NCBI RefSeq assembly: GCF_036588685.1
Contig: NC_086383.1
Span: forward strand, 63,005,448 to 63,069,447
Source: Mytilus trossulus
Taxonomy: Eukaryota > Mollusca > Bivalvia > Mytilida > Mytilidae
DNA length: 64,000 bases
Direction: 5' to 3'
In this document: piece by piece, positions 36,367 through 47,133 of the stretch
Layout of the letters: the number at the start of each line of letters is the position of its first letter
How positions within the stretch are numbered: position 1 is the stretch's first letter
The notes under the pieces: generated by a model
What the model was told of the DNA's origin: nothing
The model's database searches: none
What the model saw: the letters and a program-made list of their open reading frames with translations, nothing else
Position numbers and translations under genes: made by a program

Positions 36367-36495
36367 TTAATATAGAATAACCTTATATTTTCTCGAAATA
36401 TCAATGCTTAGAAACAGCCTCGCTTTCTACCTGTTTGTAAGCTTTGTACAAATAACATTGATATTTCGAGACAATTTACAGTTATTCTGTATTTA
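36367..36495. mobile_element. Short hairpin MITE
   Basis: 'attaatatagaataac' and 'ctcgaaatatcaatg' on the left pair with 'cattgatatttcgag' and 'gttattctgtatttaat' on the right, giving a folded-back unit of about 130 bp. No coding capacity. Confidence 0.65.
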
Positions 36496-36525
36496 ATTTT
36501 TAATGAAGTCATCGATCATTTACAC

Positions 36526-36665
36526 CTTTTTTTTTGGGGGGGGGGGGGGGCTCTGACATTGAACTTTTGTTTTTTAAAATTATCTAATGGGCAGAAATAT
36601 TTTCATTTTAAATTCCTAGCACTCCCCCCCTCCCCTCCCCCTCGAAAATCAAATGGTCCGTGCCT
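36526..36665. repeat. Poly-G and poly-C tracts
   Basis: T(n)G(15) at about 36526-36550 is followed after about 75 bp by a C-rich tract, 'cactccccccctcccctccc', then 'tcgaaaatcaaatgg'. The latter resembles the right arm of the 32921-33266 MITE, so this may be a related decayed element. Confidence 0.55.
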
Positions 36666-36844
36666 GTTACATGAATGTTATTTTAGAATTAAAACAATAT
36701 TATAACTATCCGACTGAAATACAGAAACCGGCGAAGGGAGACAACCACAATTTATATTATGTCTTATAAGTCCGTATAATTGTAAGCCTAGGTTTCTTGC
36801 GTTAAAGTACGTAAGTTTCGTTTAAAACATAAAATTCTCTATTA

Positions 36845-37107
36845 AGACTCATCAGTGACGCTCATATCAAAATATTTATAAAGCCAAACTAGTACAAAGT
36901 TGAAGAGCATTGAGGATATAAAATTCCAAAAAGTTGTGCCAAATACGGCTAAGAAAATATATGCCTGGGATAAGAAAAGCCTTAGTTTTTCGAAAAATTA
37001 AAAGTTTTGTAAACAGGAAATTTATCAAAATGACCACATTATTGATATTCATGTCAACACCGAAGTGTTGACTACTGGGCTGGTGATACCCTCGGGGACG
37101 AAACGAA
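36845..37107 (+). repeat. GACGAAACGCGCGTCT-family repeat, truncated
   Basis: It begins inside the unit at 'agactcatcagtgacgctca' and runs to 'gataccctcggggacgaaac'. The CpG core of the family is missing at the left edge. Confidence 0.85.
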
Positions 37108-37199
37108 AACCGTGTTGCTCTTTCAAAGCTGCTTAGTTTTCTGTGGTATGTTTATAAGCTGTTCTTTTGTTGTCAGTTTATTTTCCACTTTTAGTTAAC

Positions 37200-37626
37200 T
37201 GTCTTTCACCTCCATGTTTAGCTCATTGGAGCACGAATGGACCATGTAATGTTATGCCATCACTTGGCATCCGTTGTCGTCAGTCTTCTGTAATTGTAAT
37301 CGTCGTTTGTCGTTTGTCGTCTTCGTCGTAAACTATTTTAAGAATCTTCTCGTTTGAAACTATCAATCAAAAAGTGTTTGTCCATTATCGAACTTGGCCG
37401 TAATGGCTAAACATTTACCTTTTGGGTCAAATTCAGTTTTTGGCTTACATGTATATCTCAACAACGGAAAACCCAATTGTTAAATTGCTGCCAGTAAATT
37501 GGTAACGTTTAAGAAATTTTGCACTTATTGGTTGTCTTGTATAGTATTGAAGATAAAGATTAACTGTCAACAGCAAAGAAAGATCTACAAGTAAGTTTCT
37601 AAGAAAAAAATTCTCAATTGACCCGT
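37200..37626. repeat. Large bivalve interspersed repeat, left part
   Basis: 'gttatgccatcacttggcat', 'ccgttgtcgtcag', 'gaatcttctcgtttgaaact' and 'cagcaaagaaagatctacaa' followed by 'tcaattgaccc' match the family also seen at 51800-53610 and 54221-54560. It is interrupted at 37627 by retroelement copy D and resumes at about 38252 ('cttaatgagttattgccctt'). Confidence 0.7.
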
Positions 37627-38250
37627 TAAAAGAGGGACGAAATATACCAGAGGGACAGTCAAACTCATAAATCGAAAACAACTGACCACACCATTGCTAA
37701 AAATGTAAAAAAGACAAACAGACAAATAAAAGTACACAAGACACAACATAGAAAACTAAAGACTAAGCAACACGAACCTCACCAAAAACTTGGGGTAATC
37801 TCATGTGTTCCGGAAAGGTAGGCAGATCCTGCTCCACATGTGGCACTCATCGTGTTGCTCATGTTATTAGAAACCCGGTAAATAGTCTAATTCAGTAGGT
37901 CACATTCATGAAGGGGAAGAAGATTTTAGTTACGACGTAAGGAACATAAAAATTATCCGATATCATCTGTGGAACGGTTATTCCATAGCGGTCAACCAAC
38001 TCGTGATGGCGTCCATAAAAATTACGAAAAGATGATTTCAACTTCACCATTTGGAACTCTTTGGTTTATAGCTTCCTTGTGAACAGAACCCTCTATAAAA
38101 AAACTCATGATAAGTAAAACAAGCATGGGAATATCGTATCAATTTTGAGATAAATACACCGTATGCAGGTGCTGCCGGAATGTTGCTACTTAGAAATGGA
38201 AAGTTCACAATTGGAAAGCTGAAATCATCTCTTTTATCGTAAATTTTGTT
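37627..38250 (-). mobile_element. Retroelement copy D, decayed RT
   Basis: Same 3' end ('aaaagagggacgaaatatac') and RT remnants ('ggaaagttcacaattggaaa'), with frameshifts. It is inserted inside the large bivalve repeat: 'tgacccgTTAA' on the left and 'cTTAAtgagttattgccc' on the right. The uninterrupted versions read 'tgaccccttaaggagttatt' (53513 on), so the target appears to be TTAA or close to it. Confidence 0.8.
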
Positions 38251-38454
38251 ATACGCTTAATGAGTTATTGCCCTTTAGGGTCAATTTGTCATAATGTGTT
38301 CATCTAGTTTGCCTACTTCAAAACATCTTCTCCTTTAAAACCGCTGAATCATTTAAGCTAAACTTCGGTTAAATGAGTTTTAGAGTATCTAGTATACATT
38401 TTTATTGTATTGCCGTGCGCATCAAGAAAAATAGCATCTATGGTCAAAATGAAT

Positions 38455-38590
38455 TGTTAATCCTATGCTCTTCAACTTTGTACTTTTTTTGGCCGTTTTA
38501 ACTTTTTATTAGCATCACTGAAGAATCCTTTGTAGATAAACCGCGAATCTGGAGCAAACACAAAATTTCAATCCTGAAATCTATGATGAA
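38455..38590 (-). repeat. GACGAAACGCGCGTCT-family repeat, decayed
   Basis: 'ctatgctcttcaactttgta', 'gcatcactgaagaatccttt', 'gtagataaaccgcgaatctg' and 'caatcctgaaatct' correspond to family blocks, with the CpG core mutated. Confidence 0.65.
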
Positions 38591-38786
38591 TTTATATGCA
38601 TCATAGGAGTAAAATGATTTCGTTTGCTTTTGAGGAAAATTTGACAGATACAGAGATAAATATGCGATTTACACAAGAATTTAATCTGAGTACAACATTA
38701 ATCTAAGACAACTTGAATTGGTCACAAAAAGATTTTCTATTTCTCTCTTTTACTCTTTTCAATTTCACTCTCATCCTATTTATGAA

Positions 38787-38990
38787 CCGAATGATGGGCA
38801 AAAGATACAAGAGGGACATTGTAGCTCGTTGATCGAAAATAAAATGACAACATCATGTCTAAAAAAACATCAAATAATGGCACACAAGCCAAAGCATATA
38901 AAACTATAGACTTAGCAACACGAATCCTACCGAAAAGTGGGATGGTCTCAGGCGCTACGTAAGGGTTAGTAGATCTTGCTCCACATAATT
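38787..38990 (-). mobile_element. Retroelement copy, strongly decayed 3' end
   Basis: 'gggcaaaagatacaagaggg', 'gatcgaaaataaaatgacaa', 'agcaacacgaatcctaccga' and 'ggtctcaggcgctacgtaag' match the retroelement 3' region with many substitutions and deletions. Confidence 0.7.
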
Positions 38991-40265
38991 TTAAATAACG
39001 AACAACGACGCGATCATGACTCTACATATATCAATAAAAAATGATAAAAAGACACAAAACAGTAACGTTTTAAAAAATAAGCCCTTATAAATTTACTTGT
39101 TAGTATCTCAATGATAACGATATATTTTACCTATTTGTAACGACCAAAGCGACACAATTGTTTGATTATTAAAAGCAAATACTATCCATTACAAATAATG
39201 TAAACATGATATTATTCGCTTGGTTTCGTGATTGAATGTTTGATTTTATCGGTAATAGACCTATGGTTTTCCTTAGTAACTTGTCACGGTATGAAATACG
39301 AACTTCACCTTTTGGGTAACACATATATTTCGATGTTATCAATGCTAACTATTGCGTTTTGATACTTTCTTTTTCATTTAAAAGGCCTTACAGACCGTTA
39401 TATCTATATTGAAATATACGTTAAACAAAAGTTGTGGATTGAACAAGCCGTATCGAAAAAACAACAATAGGTTATAACACACGTAATAAAAACAACTAGT
39501 TATGCATATAGATTTTATGCGTATTAATTTCAAAATGTTAAAATTTAAGTATGTGCACTCCGAAAACAACGCTCTTATCTGTTCTTTTGCTAGGTGAATT
39601 ATTTTATTGTGTGCCACTGAAACAGTAAGTGTGTTTTTCTTTGTTTGCTTAAAATAAATGTAAACGTTTTAATTTAAAAATAGGGCTCAAAATTAAAAAT
39701 TGAAGTACACGGTCTGAATCGGCATAATAAGGAACTCATAGTATTCAATTTCTTTATGAAATCAAACATGCTTTAGCCTTTGCACCTCCATGTGGACAAA
39801 TATAAGTACAGAGCTAAAAGTCCAGAATCTAAAAACATGATTAAATTCAGAATATTAAAGAACACTAAGTATTCAAGACTTTGAATAAGACCTCTTCGAA
39901 TTTGATCGAGAAATAAGTTATGTATACAAAGTATTGGAAAAGTGTTGTCCTCCTTTTGGACAATATTTACTAAACAATTAGAACGATAACGCTCAAGACT
40001 AATACCAACCTTCGTTTGGTGTAATTGCTTAGAGATCGATGGATAACACTCATTGTTCAGAAACCACAAAGTCATTTGTTTTAACCCTTTTAAAATACAC
40101 GAACTATTAGGTCATAACCCCGAATTTTAATTTAAAACTTTTTTTAAGGTATGGAACTATATTTCACAATTTCATAGGAATCAAAACACTTATATTCAGG
40201 TTAATAATAGGAAACCAAATGTCGAAAGAATGTATACATATTTTGTCCAATCTTTACCGATCTTT
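38991..40265. other. Spacer upstream of the 40637 gene, nothing recognised
   Basis: Short minus-strand frames at 39378-39617 and 39773-40075 have no recognisable domain, no splice partners and flank-like composition. I see nothing else. Confidence 0.4.
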
Positions 40266-40269
40266 GCAT

Positions 40270-40455
40270 TAAACATCTGTATAGTTCAGACTTGTAGGAA
40301 TTTTGGTCATCTATGCTCTTTAACTCTGTCCTATATAGTTTAGTTTTTGGTCTTTTTAACTTTTTTGGATTCGAGCGTCACTGATGAGTCTTTTGTAGAC
40401 GAAACGCGCGTCTGGCGTAAATACAAAATTTAATCCTGGTATCTTTATTAAATTA
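40270..40455 (-). repeat. GACGAAACGCGCGTCT-family repeat
   Basis: 'aggaattttggtcatctatg', 'gagcgtcactgatgagtctt', 'ttgtagacgaaacgcgcgtc' and 'aatcctggtatctttatta' identify it. It ends about 180 bp before the ATG of the 40637 gene, so it may overlap that gene's promoter or 5' intron. Confidence 0.85.
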
Positions 40456-40636
40456 TGATTTAAATCTATCTTACATGAATATTTTTTTCATATTATTGTA
40501 AACTTTAGAATGATTACTATCTAAATGAGAAAAACATTTGCTTGCAGGAAAAATTTCACGTAAAGAAACGCTAAAGTGCATATAAAGTAACATTTCAAAT
40601 ATTTGATAATAGTGAGACATTCAACACTATACAGCA

Positions 40637-41116
40637 ATGGCGTCAAATGTTGCACCTCATGATGGAAGAGTTTACAGACTTCTTGCACAAGATGATAAAC
40701 CTGAGGATGGATTATTTGCTAAAGACTATTATATGGCGGAGCGGTCGACGGTTACAGCTGCGTATCATGTTGCCTGGGGAAGTAGTAATAATAGACGGGA
40801 TTCAAAATATATCTCGGCTTGTCTAAATTATAATGACGCATTAAGATTCTCACAGAGAAATAAATTCTTAAATGGACATATTGTAAGCATTGATACAGAT
40901 CAATTGAATGTACTACATGTATATGATCCAAACGTTAGACTGCAGTTAAATGCAGAACAAAACGAAGAAAATCCGGTAACTATTTCGAATTTCGACACTT
41001 TTGCCAATGAAAGAAAAGAAGTGCTTATAGTTGGTCCTGTTCCAGCCAACTGTGTGACGATTATAACAAATAGACAAAATCTTCCTAATCGCCATGGAAA
41101 TGTACCGCGCCACTAA
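40637..41116 (+). CDS. Intronless 159-aa protein, ADP-ribosyltransferase-like
   Basis: A single uninterrupted frame from ATG to TAA with balanced, non-repetitive composition. Features expected of the ADP-ribosyltransferase (ART) fold of the enterotoxin/pierisin type appear in order: VYRLL (R14, NAD-binding Arg position), AYHVAWG (H44), DSKYISAC (S56-S60, the Ser-Thr-Ser-like strand), GHIVSIDTD (80-88) and ERKEVLIVGPVP (E125/E128, candidate catalytic Glu region). No signal peptide or membrane segment, so a cytosolic or nuclear protein is likely. An acceptor-like 'tttgcttgcag' at 40547 suggests a 5' UTR intron; AATAAA is at 41207. The ART assignment is motif recognition only, and target and activity are unknown. 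Confidence 0.75.
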   Translation: MASNVAPHDGRVYRLLAQDDKPEDGLFAKDYYMAERSTVTAAYHVAWGSSNNRRDSKYISACLNYNDALRFSQRNKFLNGHIVSIDTDQLNVLHVYDPNVRLQLNAEQNEENPVTISNFDTFANERKEVLIVGPVPANCVTIITNRQNLPNRHGNVPRH

Positions 41117-41700
41117 TTGTATCGACTTATTCATTTACAAAACATTGAATGGTTAAAATCAGCTGAAATGTTTTATCATTATCCTTTCATTTCTTGTTTG
41201 AAAAATAATAAATATATTATTGTACACGGCATTGACATTGAGGTCATAATTCTTTTTAAAGCAACCAAAGTGCTAAATAATTTTGGGTACTTTCATGTTT
41301 ACATGATAATTGGTCAAAAGGTGCGTTTGTATTTATATTCTAGAAATGTAAGTTTTGTTTTTGAATTATATGAGATTTGGGATAAACGTTAACGATAAAC
41401 AAATTATGTGATGTGCTACATGATGACGCTTCGGACCCCGGTTAGTGTCAGGCTGTAGGTTAATTCTAAGCCTTTTTCGCGACTTTGCTGTAGTCGTTTT
41501 ATAACTTATTACTTAGTTATAACAAATTAATAACTCGTTACAACGTTGTTTGTATTAATTAGTAATCATGTAGGTTATGTCATGTTACTTTAACATTGTT
41601 TGTATGACACCGTTTTTTTTAGGCTAAATAGAACCATGTAACTGTTTTTAATTTCTATTTTATTTGAAAACTACGAATGAGAACCAACTATTTGTTTTTC
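41117..41700. other. 3' flank of the 40637 gene
   Basis: It contains the likely polyadenylation signal AATAAA (41207-41212). The open frame 41117-41392 directly downstream has AT-driven composition and is more likely 3' UTR than a second gene. Confidence 0.4.
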
Positions 41701-41875
41701 TTTGAAACCTTGAATAAAATTGAGAATGGAAATGGGGAATGTGTCAAAGAGACAACAACCCGACCAAATAAAAAAACAACAGCAGAAGGTCACCAACAGG
41801 TCTTCAATGTAGCGAGAAATTCCCGCACCCGGAGGCGTCTTTCAGTCTTGAAGTCTTCTTAAATATTCATTAAAA
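41700..41875 (+). repeat. Mussel interspersed repeat fragment
   Basis: 'gagaatggaaatggggaatg', 'tgtcaaagagacaacaaccc', 'aggtcttcaatgtagcgaga' and 'cccgcacccggaggcgtctt' are the familiar blocks of an abundant mussel repeat. Any reading frame here is carried by the repeat. Confidence 0.75.
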
Positions 41876-42266
41876 TGTTAATTATCATGGAACTGCCTAT
41901 GTTTGCCCGATGTCCTTTCAATGCAAGATGTAGAATAAAAACACGGTGATTCAAATTTTAGAGCATGGTCATTGTTACTATTTGTTACTTGTAGTATTAT
42001 ACGGTTTATACATCTATATCATATATAATCCATTGAATGTCTTTGTCGAATTTGGATCAGATTAACATCGAAAATTTGCCTTTAACAAAGTTGCAATGCA
42101 TCTCTTATAAACACTATAATATATTGATGTCTCACCTTTATATTATAAGACATTACTGTTCATAATGATAGTAAATACAGACAAGGGATAGCAGTGCCTT
42201 AAAAATATATTTAAGAGAGTATTTGCTAAAGGTAGTAGACATGGTTGATGGGCTGATAAAAGGTTT

Positions 42267-42385
42267 AAACGGCACTACCGGAGCACCTGAGACCACGCAT
42301 GGTTTTAGAGTGGTCCATGTTGATCAGTCTTAAGTTTTCTAGGTTGTGTCTTCTTTACTGTTATTTGTCTTTTTATCTCTCTTCT
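42267..42385 (+). repeat. Retroelement 3'-end fragment, opposite orientation
   Basis: 'ccggagcacctgagaccacg', 'ggttttagagtggtccatgt' and 'ttttctaggttgtgtcttct' are the inverse of the 3' region shared by copies A-E, so this is a decayed plus-oriented fragment. Confidence 0.65.
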
Positions 42386-42394
42386 TTATGATAA

Positions 42395-42625
42395 AATTGA
42401 GAATGAAAACTAGGAATGTGTCAAAGACACAAAAACCAGGCTTATGATCTGAATAAGCCAAAGGCTATCAATGAGTCTTGTACGTTACGATGGGCAAATC
42501 CCATACCTCAAAGTTAGCTATAAAAAGCCGCGAAATCACAAATGTTAAACAATGCAGACGAGAAAACTAACGGTATAATTTATGTACAAAAAATGAACAA
42601 AAAAAATATGTAACACAATAACACA
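42395..42625 (+). repeat. Mussel 'gaagatgtggt' family fragment
   Basis: 'aatgtgtcaaagacacaaaa', 'cgatgggcaaatcccatacc', 'gctataaaaagccgcgaaat' and 'gacgagaaaactaacggtat' correspond to the inner part of the family present at 11320-11563 in the opposite orientation. Confidence 0.65.
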
Positions 42626-42636
42626 CTATTGATGGA

Positions 42637-42863
42637 TTTTTTGTTTGTGTTTTAACGACATTTTTAGTGCAACTTGTTTATGGGTGGCGGAAGTTGAAGG
42701 ACTCAGAGAAAACTACCGAGCTGATATAGGAAAAATGTTAATCCTAGTCAATTAACATTGGATCCGCGCGGGCGGGAATCAAACTCACAACCTCAGTTTT
42801 GACAGGTTAGTGATTACAGTAGTAAAATTACTTATAGACCACTTGGCCACCAAGGCCCCCTAG
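42637..42863 (-). mobile_element. tRNA-derived SINE, minus strand
   Basis: Reading minus: a tRNA-like head with A box TGGCCAAGTGG (42839-42849 inverted) and a degenerate B box GAGTTTGATTCCC (about 42774-42786). The body contains 'ctctgagtccttcaacttcc' and 'gccacccataaacaag', with a tail 'gtcgttaaaacacaaacaaa'. The 3' tail resembles the conserved metazoan SINE tail ending in GTTAAACA-type sequence. Confidence 0.75.
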
Positions 42864-42889
42864 CAACACACGACAACCACAGAAGTACT

Positions 42890-43015
42890 GGCAGGCTCCT
42901 GACTTTAAAAAGGCACATACATACAGAATGTGGCGAGGTTATCCATGTTAGCGGGACCAACCCCCTCTAACCTGGGACAGTAGTGTAGCAGTAACACATA
43001 AGAACGAGCTATAAA
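42890..43015 (+). repeat. Mussel interspersed repeat fragment
   Basis: 'ggcaggctcctgacttt', 'aatgtggcgaggttatccat', 'gttagcgggaccaa' and 'cctgggacagtagtgtagca' match a familiar mussel repeat. A shorter relative is at 60455-60515. Confidence 0.65.
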
Positions 43016-43019
43016 AAAA

Positions 43020-44240
43020 AGTTATTTACTTTTTTATGGAAAAAAAAGTTGTATATATATATGGGATTGAAACAAGTAAGAATACACATTAGACCAACAT
43101 TCATGCGTATCAAAGAGGCAACTTATGACTGAAAGTTGTAATTATTGCGCATTTTCAAATTGTTGAATGCCAGATATCTGTTTTCTTTAAATGTACCCCT
43201 CCGACATCATTTCTTTTCTGAAATCTTCGGAATCCAGTAATGGGTAAAGGTATAACACGTATATGAATTTCCTTTTTATACCTCATTTGGAACTTAAATT
43301 TAAAAAAACATGGTATATTGTTTTTTGTATCTTTCATATTTTTTATCAAGTGCGTGCAAGTCAGGAATACGACAGTTTTAACCGTTCGTTTGATGTGTTT
43401 TATCTTTTGATTTAGTTATTTGAATACGGGAATCTTTTTACTATTGTTTTATTGTATAAAATTATCAGGACAATTTGCCAGTTAGACAACTTTTGTAAGC
43501 ATTATTATTTTACAAAATCATTTAATTCAAAAACAGTATAAAGAAAAAAAACAGAAAAAATATGCGCTTCATAATACAAGCTTATTTGTAAGATGCATAT
43601 ATAAACATTAGGACTGATATTTCAGATTCAATTTAGTGTGATAGTCAATACTGAAAGTAATCTTAAAATCTAGTCCAATGGATTGTTAAGTCGTCTTTTA
43701 AGTAAATTACAAGCTATTAGTACTTTTTCAATATGTATAGTTGACAAGTTTGAATCTATTTAAAGATCTATCTCACAAAGAAGTAAACATAACTTCATTT
43801 TACACCCACAGACACTAAATATTGATTTTTTTCTCTATGACAACACATCTGCATTACACAATAAAGTAGACTGACTTTGGATTATCTCGTTCGGTGGGCG
43901 TGAAATGAAAATAGTACTGTTTATGAAATTTGATTGACATGATGTAATTAACAAAAACATAAAACAGTGTGCTCAGTGTGGATTATAAAAAAAAATCAGC
44001 ACTAAGAGTGCTATTGTAGGTAGTATAAAGAAAAAATAAAATATACCGAACTCCGAGAAAAATTCAAAACGGAAAGTCTCTAATCAAATGACAAAATCGA
44101 AATCTCAAACACATCTTATGTAGAATATGTTGTCTTAAAGCTGTTGCATAGCTAGCTTAACCTCTCACTTGTATGACAGTCACATATCTATAGATGTACT
44201 TATATATGAATACGTTGATGTATGGAAATGAACATATACA
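43020..44240. other. AT-rich spacer, no gene seen
   Basis: No exon-like or element-like structure identified. The minus frame 43155-43349 has no recognisable features. Confidence 0.35.
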
Positions 44241-44242
44241 GA

Positions 44243-44640
44243 CAATAGACCACTTTCGAGTTCATCCGTCACCGGAAAAAACTCGTCAATTATACGCGCC
44301 TTTATCACCGTCATTTGTGCGTTTAGGGGCGTCGTCACTTCCTTCCAATGTTGAGCGAGTGGTTGGAAAACTATAATTCTATATTGTACGAATTATTCGG
44401 CATATTGAATTCTCAAAATTGACAATCAACACTGCTGTCATTAGGGAATTGTCAGTAAGTACCTACAGAGCAACCATTATTTCTAGTTTATCCTGCACAA
44501 AGACGATCACTAAGACGCTTGATGAACGTAAATAGTGCAGGGATACAGGCGAGCCCCTCTATCTGGTAAATGACGTCATAAAGGCGTGCATAATTGACGA
44601 GTTTTTGCCGGTGACGGATGAACTCGAAAGTGGTCTATTG
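44243..44640. mobile_element. Non-autonomous element with long TIRs
   Basis: The left end, CAATAGACCACTTTCGAGTT at 44243, continues through 'catccgtcaccgg', 'aaaaactcgtcaattat' and 'cgcctttat' to about 44305. The right end (about 44573-44640) repeats the same sequence inverted with only a few changes. The 398-bp unit has no coding sequence. I could not fix a target duplication; just outside, 'atacag' words are also inverted, so the TIR may extend a few bases further. Confidence 0.85.
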
Positions 44641-45044
44641 CTGTATGCATGGTAGCCGATGTTTTGAATATAGAGACATGCAGATATTTAATAGATGCAG
44701 ATCACGGTTTTACTATTGCAATAAAGTAAACCAGTGACATTTTATATTTAAGACAATTTTTAACGAAGTAACAAAGTGAATGATTTTACTGATATCGTCC
44801 GTGTAATAAAAGCCCATCGTCTTTCGAAATATGCAATTACGTTTTAGACTGTAAAATAACAAAGTAATTTTATCTATATTCGACCGTGTAATATAAACCC
44901 ATTGGCATTGTGAATAATCAAGTAATTGATGTGCTCCTAACCACAGGAGGAAGTTACAGAAAGAAGAAGAAGATAATATCTTTCCATCATATAAGCATTG
45001 GTTTCCCTCCCCTTACTTATAACATTCCCCTGTCAAATGTCAAC

Positions 45045-45481
45045 ATGGCTGGACCTCCGAGAACATCTTCTCTCCCAGATCTTTCTCGTGACTTTACAAA
45101 GCCAGCATTGACTAACATCTACGAAAGAGAATTTGTACAGAAATCAGTATTTTTTAAACAACGACCATATAGCTCACAGGTTCCATTTTCTTATAAGTGT
45201 GTATCGAAATGGGAGAGACGGACTGTTGAAGATGTTTTTAAAATATATTACAATGACAATTTTTGTGGGAGCCCTTCGGATATAATGAGCAGAATTGGAT
45301 TTGTTGGTAACCTATCAAAAGAGCAGAAAGAATACATTGAAACTATAAAAAAATATCTTCACATTGATGTTGGAGATGGGGAACTGTCGGAGGTGTATAT
45401 TGCAAATGTACCTCGGGACAGGCTAATTGTTGACTCAAAATTGAAAGAAATTTTGGAAAATCTGGATAATGAAAAGGAAGA
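45045..45481 (+). CDS. First coding exon of unrecognised gene (45.0-54.9 kb)
   Basis: An open frame starting MAGPPRTSSLPDLSRDFTKP, hydrophilic and well mixed, with no repeat content. The same frame is open upstream to 44910 and runs to TGA at 45516-45518. I place a donor at 45482 (GA|GTATGA) because it leaves in phase 2 and joins the 46981 exon without breaking the frame (E|HIRGRVYKF). Without that splice it would be a single-exon protein of about 157 residues ending FIYTLA. I do not recognise the family; no signal peptide or membrane segment is seen. The exon join is inference from phase only. Confidence 0.55.
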
Positions 45482-45524
45482 GTATGACAAAATTTGTTTT
45501 ATTTATACCCTAGCATGACTATAA

Positions 45525-45610
45525 AAAAAGAAGATGTGGTATGATTGCCAATAAGACAACTGTCCACAAGAGACCAAAATGACACAGACAACCTTGGCAC
45601 TGAACTTGAA
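45525..45610 (+). repeat. Mussel 'gaagatgtggt' repeat fragment
   Basis: 'aaagaagatgtggtatgatt', 'gccaataagacaactgtcca' and 'caagagaccaaaatgacaca' mark it. It starts 7 bp after the TGA that ends the 45045 frame. Confidence 0.75.
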
Positions 45611-45704
45611 TTACTGGAAGATATGGAACTTAAAAAATAACACACATATCAGTCAGAGCTTAGACTTGAATAAGTCTAAATTTGGTTTTGACTCATAGTG
45701 GTCT

Positions 45705-46249
45705 AAAGGAGTAAGTTTGGTAAGGGTCATATTTGGCCCCAATTATAAAGTTCATAGTTACAAGACAATTAATGTTTTAAGTTGCCCTCAAGACATGTTA
45801 GAAAGTTAAACAGAACTGTTTTTGTCAAAGTTTAATTCTAAACACGTTAATTTTTACATCCAAAACGGGTCTAAATAAGGGATTTTGGTGAAATTTGACA
45901 AAATCAGCTACATTTCAACCAAATAAATGACCAGGAAACATAGAGCGCAGGCATCAACAAGCTTAAGATTCAAATAAGACATGTGAAATGTCTTCACAAA
46001 CATTATTTTAAAAGATCTTTGTTGTCGACGTATGCGCTCTATGTTTCCTGTCCAATTATCTATGGAAATTTACCAATTTTCATTGATTTTTTTTCGTGAA
46101 AAATCAACATGAGTACAACTTGTGACATCATAATGAAACGCAGAAACGTAAAATTTTCAACGAAATGGTTTATATCCTAGCTAGTCAATGTATTAGCTAT
46201 AATTTATCTTGATATTGGTCGATAAATCTGAATTTGTAGATACTCCTTT
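45705..46249. mobile_element. AAAGGAGT-ended element with internal 18-bp palindrome
   Basis: It begins AAAGGAGTAAGTTTGG and ends GTAGATACTCCTTT. The centre has a perfect inverted pair, CAGGAAACATAGAGCGCA (45932-45949) and its complement (46033-46050). The termini and layout match the 15055 and 53620 elements although the internal sequence differs, so this is a second subfamily. Confidence 0.7.
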
Positions 46250-46529
46250 GTAGATTCAAAGATTTGTCTCCCTTTAATACATTGTATAATTATATTAGAC
46301 AATTTATGACTTCAATAAGTCAATTAGTGTTAAGCACATGTGCAACACAGCTTGACCTCCAAAAGAGACTGTTTTTATCAATTTCAAATTTGATGACACT
46401 TGTTTGGAATATTTAATTAATGATTTGGTGGAAGAAGACTCCCTTTTTATTTTCAACATTATTCTGATTTGTCCTTCCTGAAAATGAGTTGATTTCATGC
46501 AATGTCATGCCAGTTAACATGGTTAATGC

Positions 46530-46640
46530 CAGGGTTCTCAATAAGGCGAGTCCATGAGTCCTGTACTCATCAAAATCTGTCTGGACTCACCATTTTCAAA
46601 ACTGATGAGTCCACAGATGCATCAAGATTAATATATTTTG
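46530..46640. repeat. Repeat fragment starting CAGGGTTCTCAATAAGG
   Basis: 'ggcgagtccatgagtcctgt', 'actcatcaaaatctgtctgg' and 'aactgatgagtccac' form a block I recall as dispersed in bivalves. The CAGGG start is hAT-like, but I find no matching right end, so it is probably truncated. Confidence 0.45.
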
Positions 46641-46980
46641 TATAAACTGAACACAGTTAAACACATATATCATCATTTTATAGCAAAAGTGTAAAAAAAT
46701 ATTAAAAGTGATATGAATTTAATGTCATTTCATTGCTCTGTTAGGCCATGGAGGAGGTCCCAACCATATGTCCCCATTCAATTGTATTGATTGGCCAAAA
46801 AAAAGGGGGGGCAGCCCCCCTGAACCTGCCACTGCTCTATATATATATACACGTATGTAGTGGCATTTTTTATATTTTCAGATACACATCCGTGGACAGT
46901 GGTAGTGTCTATAATTATGTTTGCCTTGGTTTTTGGTTAACTGCCTACAGTGCTTACAGTGCTTTGACTTATATTTTCAG

Positions 46981-47133
46981 ACACATCCGTGGTAGAGTCT
47001 ATAAATTCATTTGCTCTATCACTGACCTTCTGGATGCTTTACAAGTTTGTAGAAATATTTCGGATGCTTATGATGGAGGACATTATACAACACTGTTTCG
47101 TACATTTGCAGATTTGTGTTGTTTAAATGCCAA
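46981..47133 (+). CDS. Exon 2 of unrecognised gene
   Basis: The exon is bounded by 'gacttatattttcag' and GTAAGT. It enters and leaves in phase 2 with 50 full codons: HIRGRVYKFICSITDLLDAL ... TTLFRTFADLCCLNA. A degenerate duplicate of its acceptor and first bases lies 100 bp upstream (46871-46925: 'tatattttcagatacacatc', 'cgtggacagtggtagtgtct'), probably a non-functional copy of the exon start. Confidence 0.65.

Noticed and set aside
41117..41392. Second gene immediately after the ADP-ribosyltransferase-like gene
   Set aside because: AT-driven composition, contains the likely polyadenylation signal of the upstream gene, no recognisable motif.
41677..41862. Frame ending RRRLSVLKSS as a peptide gene
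   Set aside because: It lies in an abundant mussel repeat fragment.
42771..42862. Possible tRNA gene on minus strand
   Set aside because: B box degenerate and followed by a SINE tail; read as a tRNA-derived SINE.
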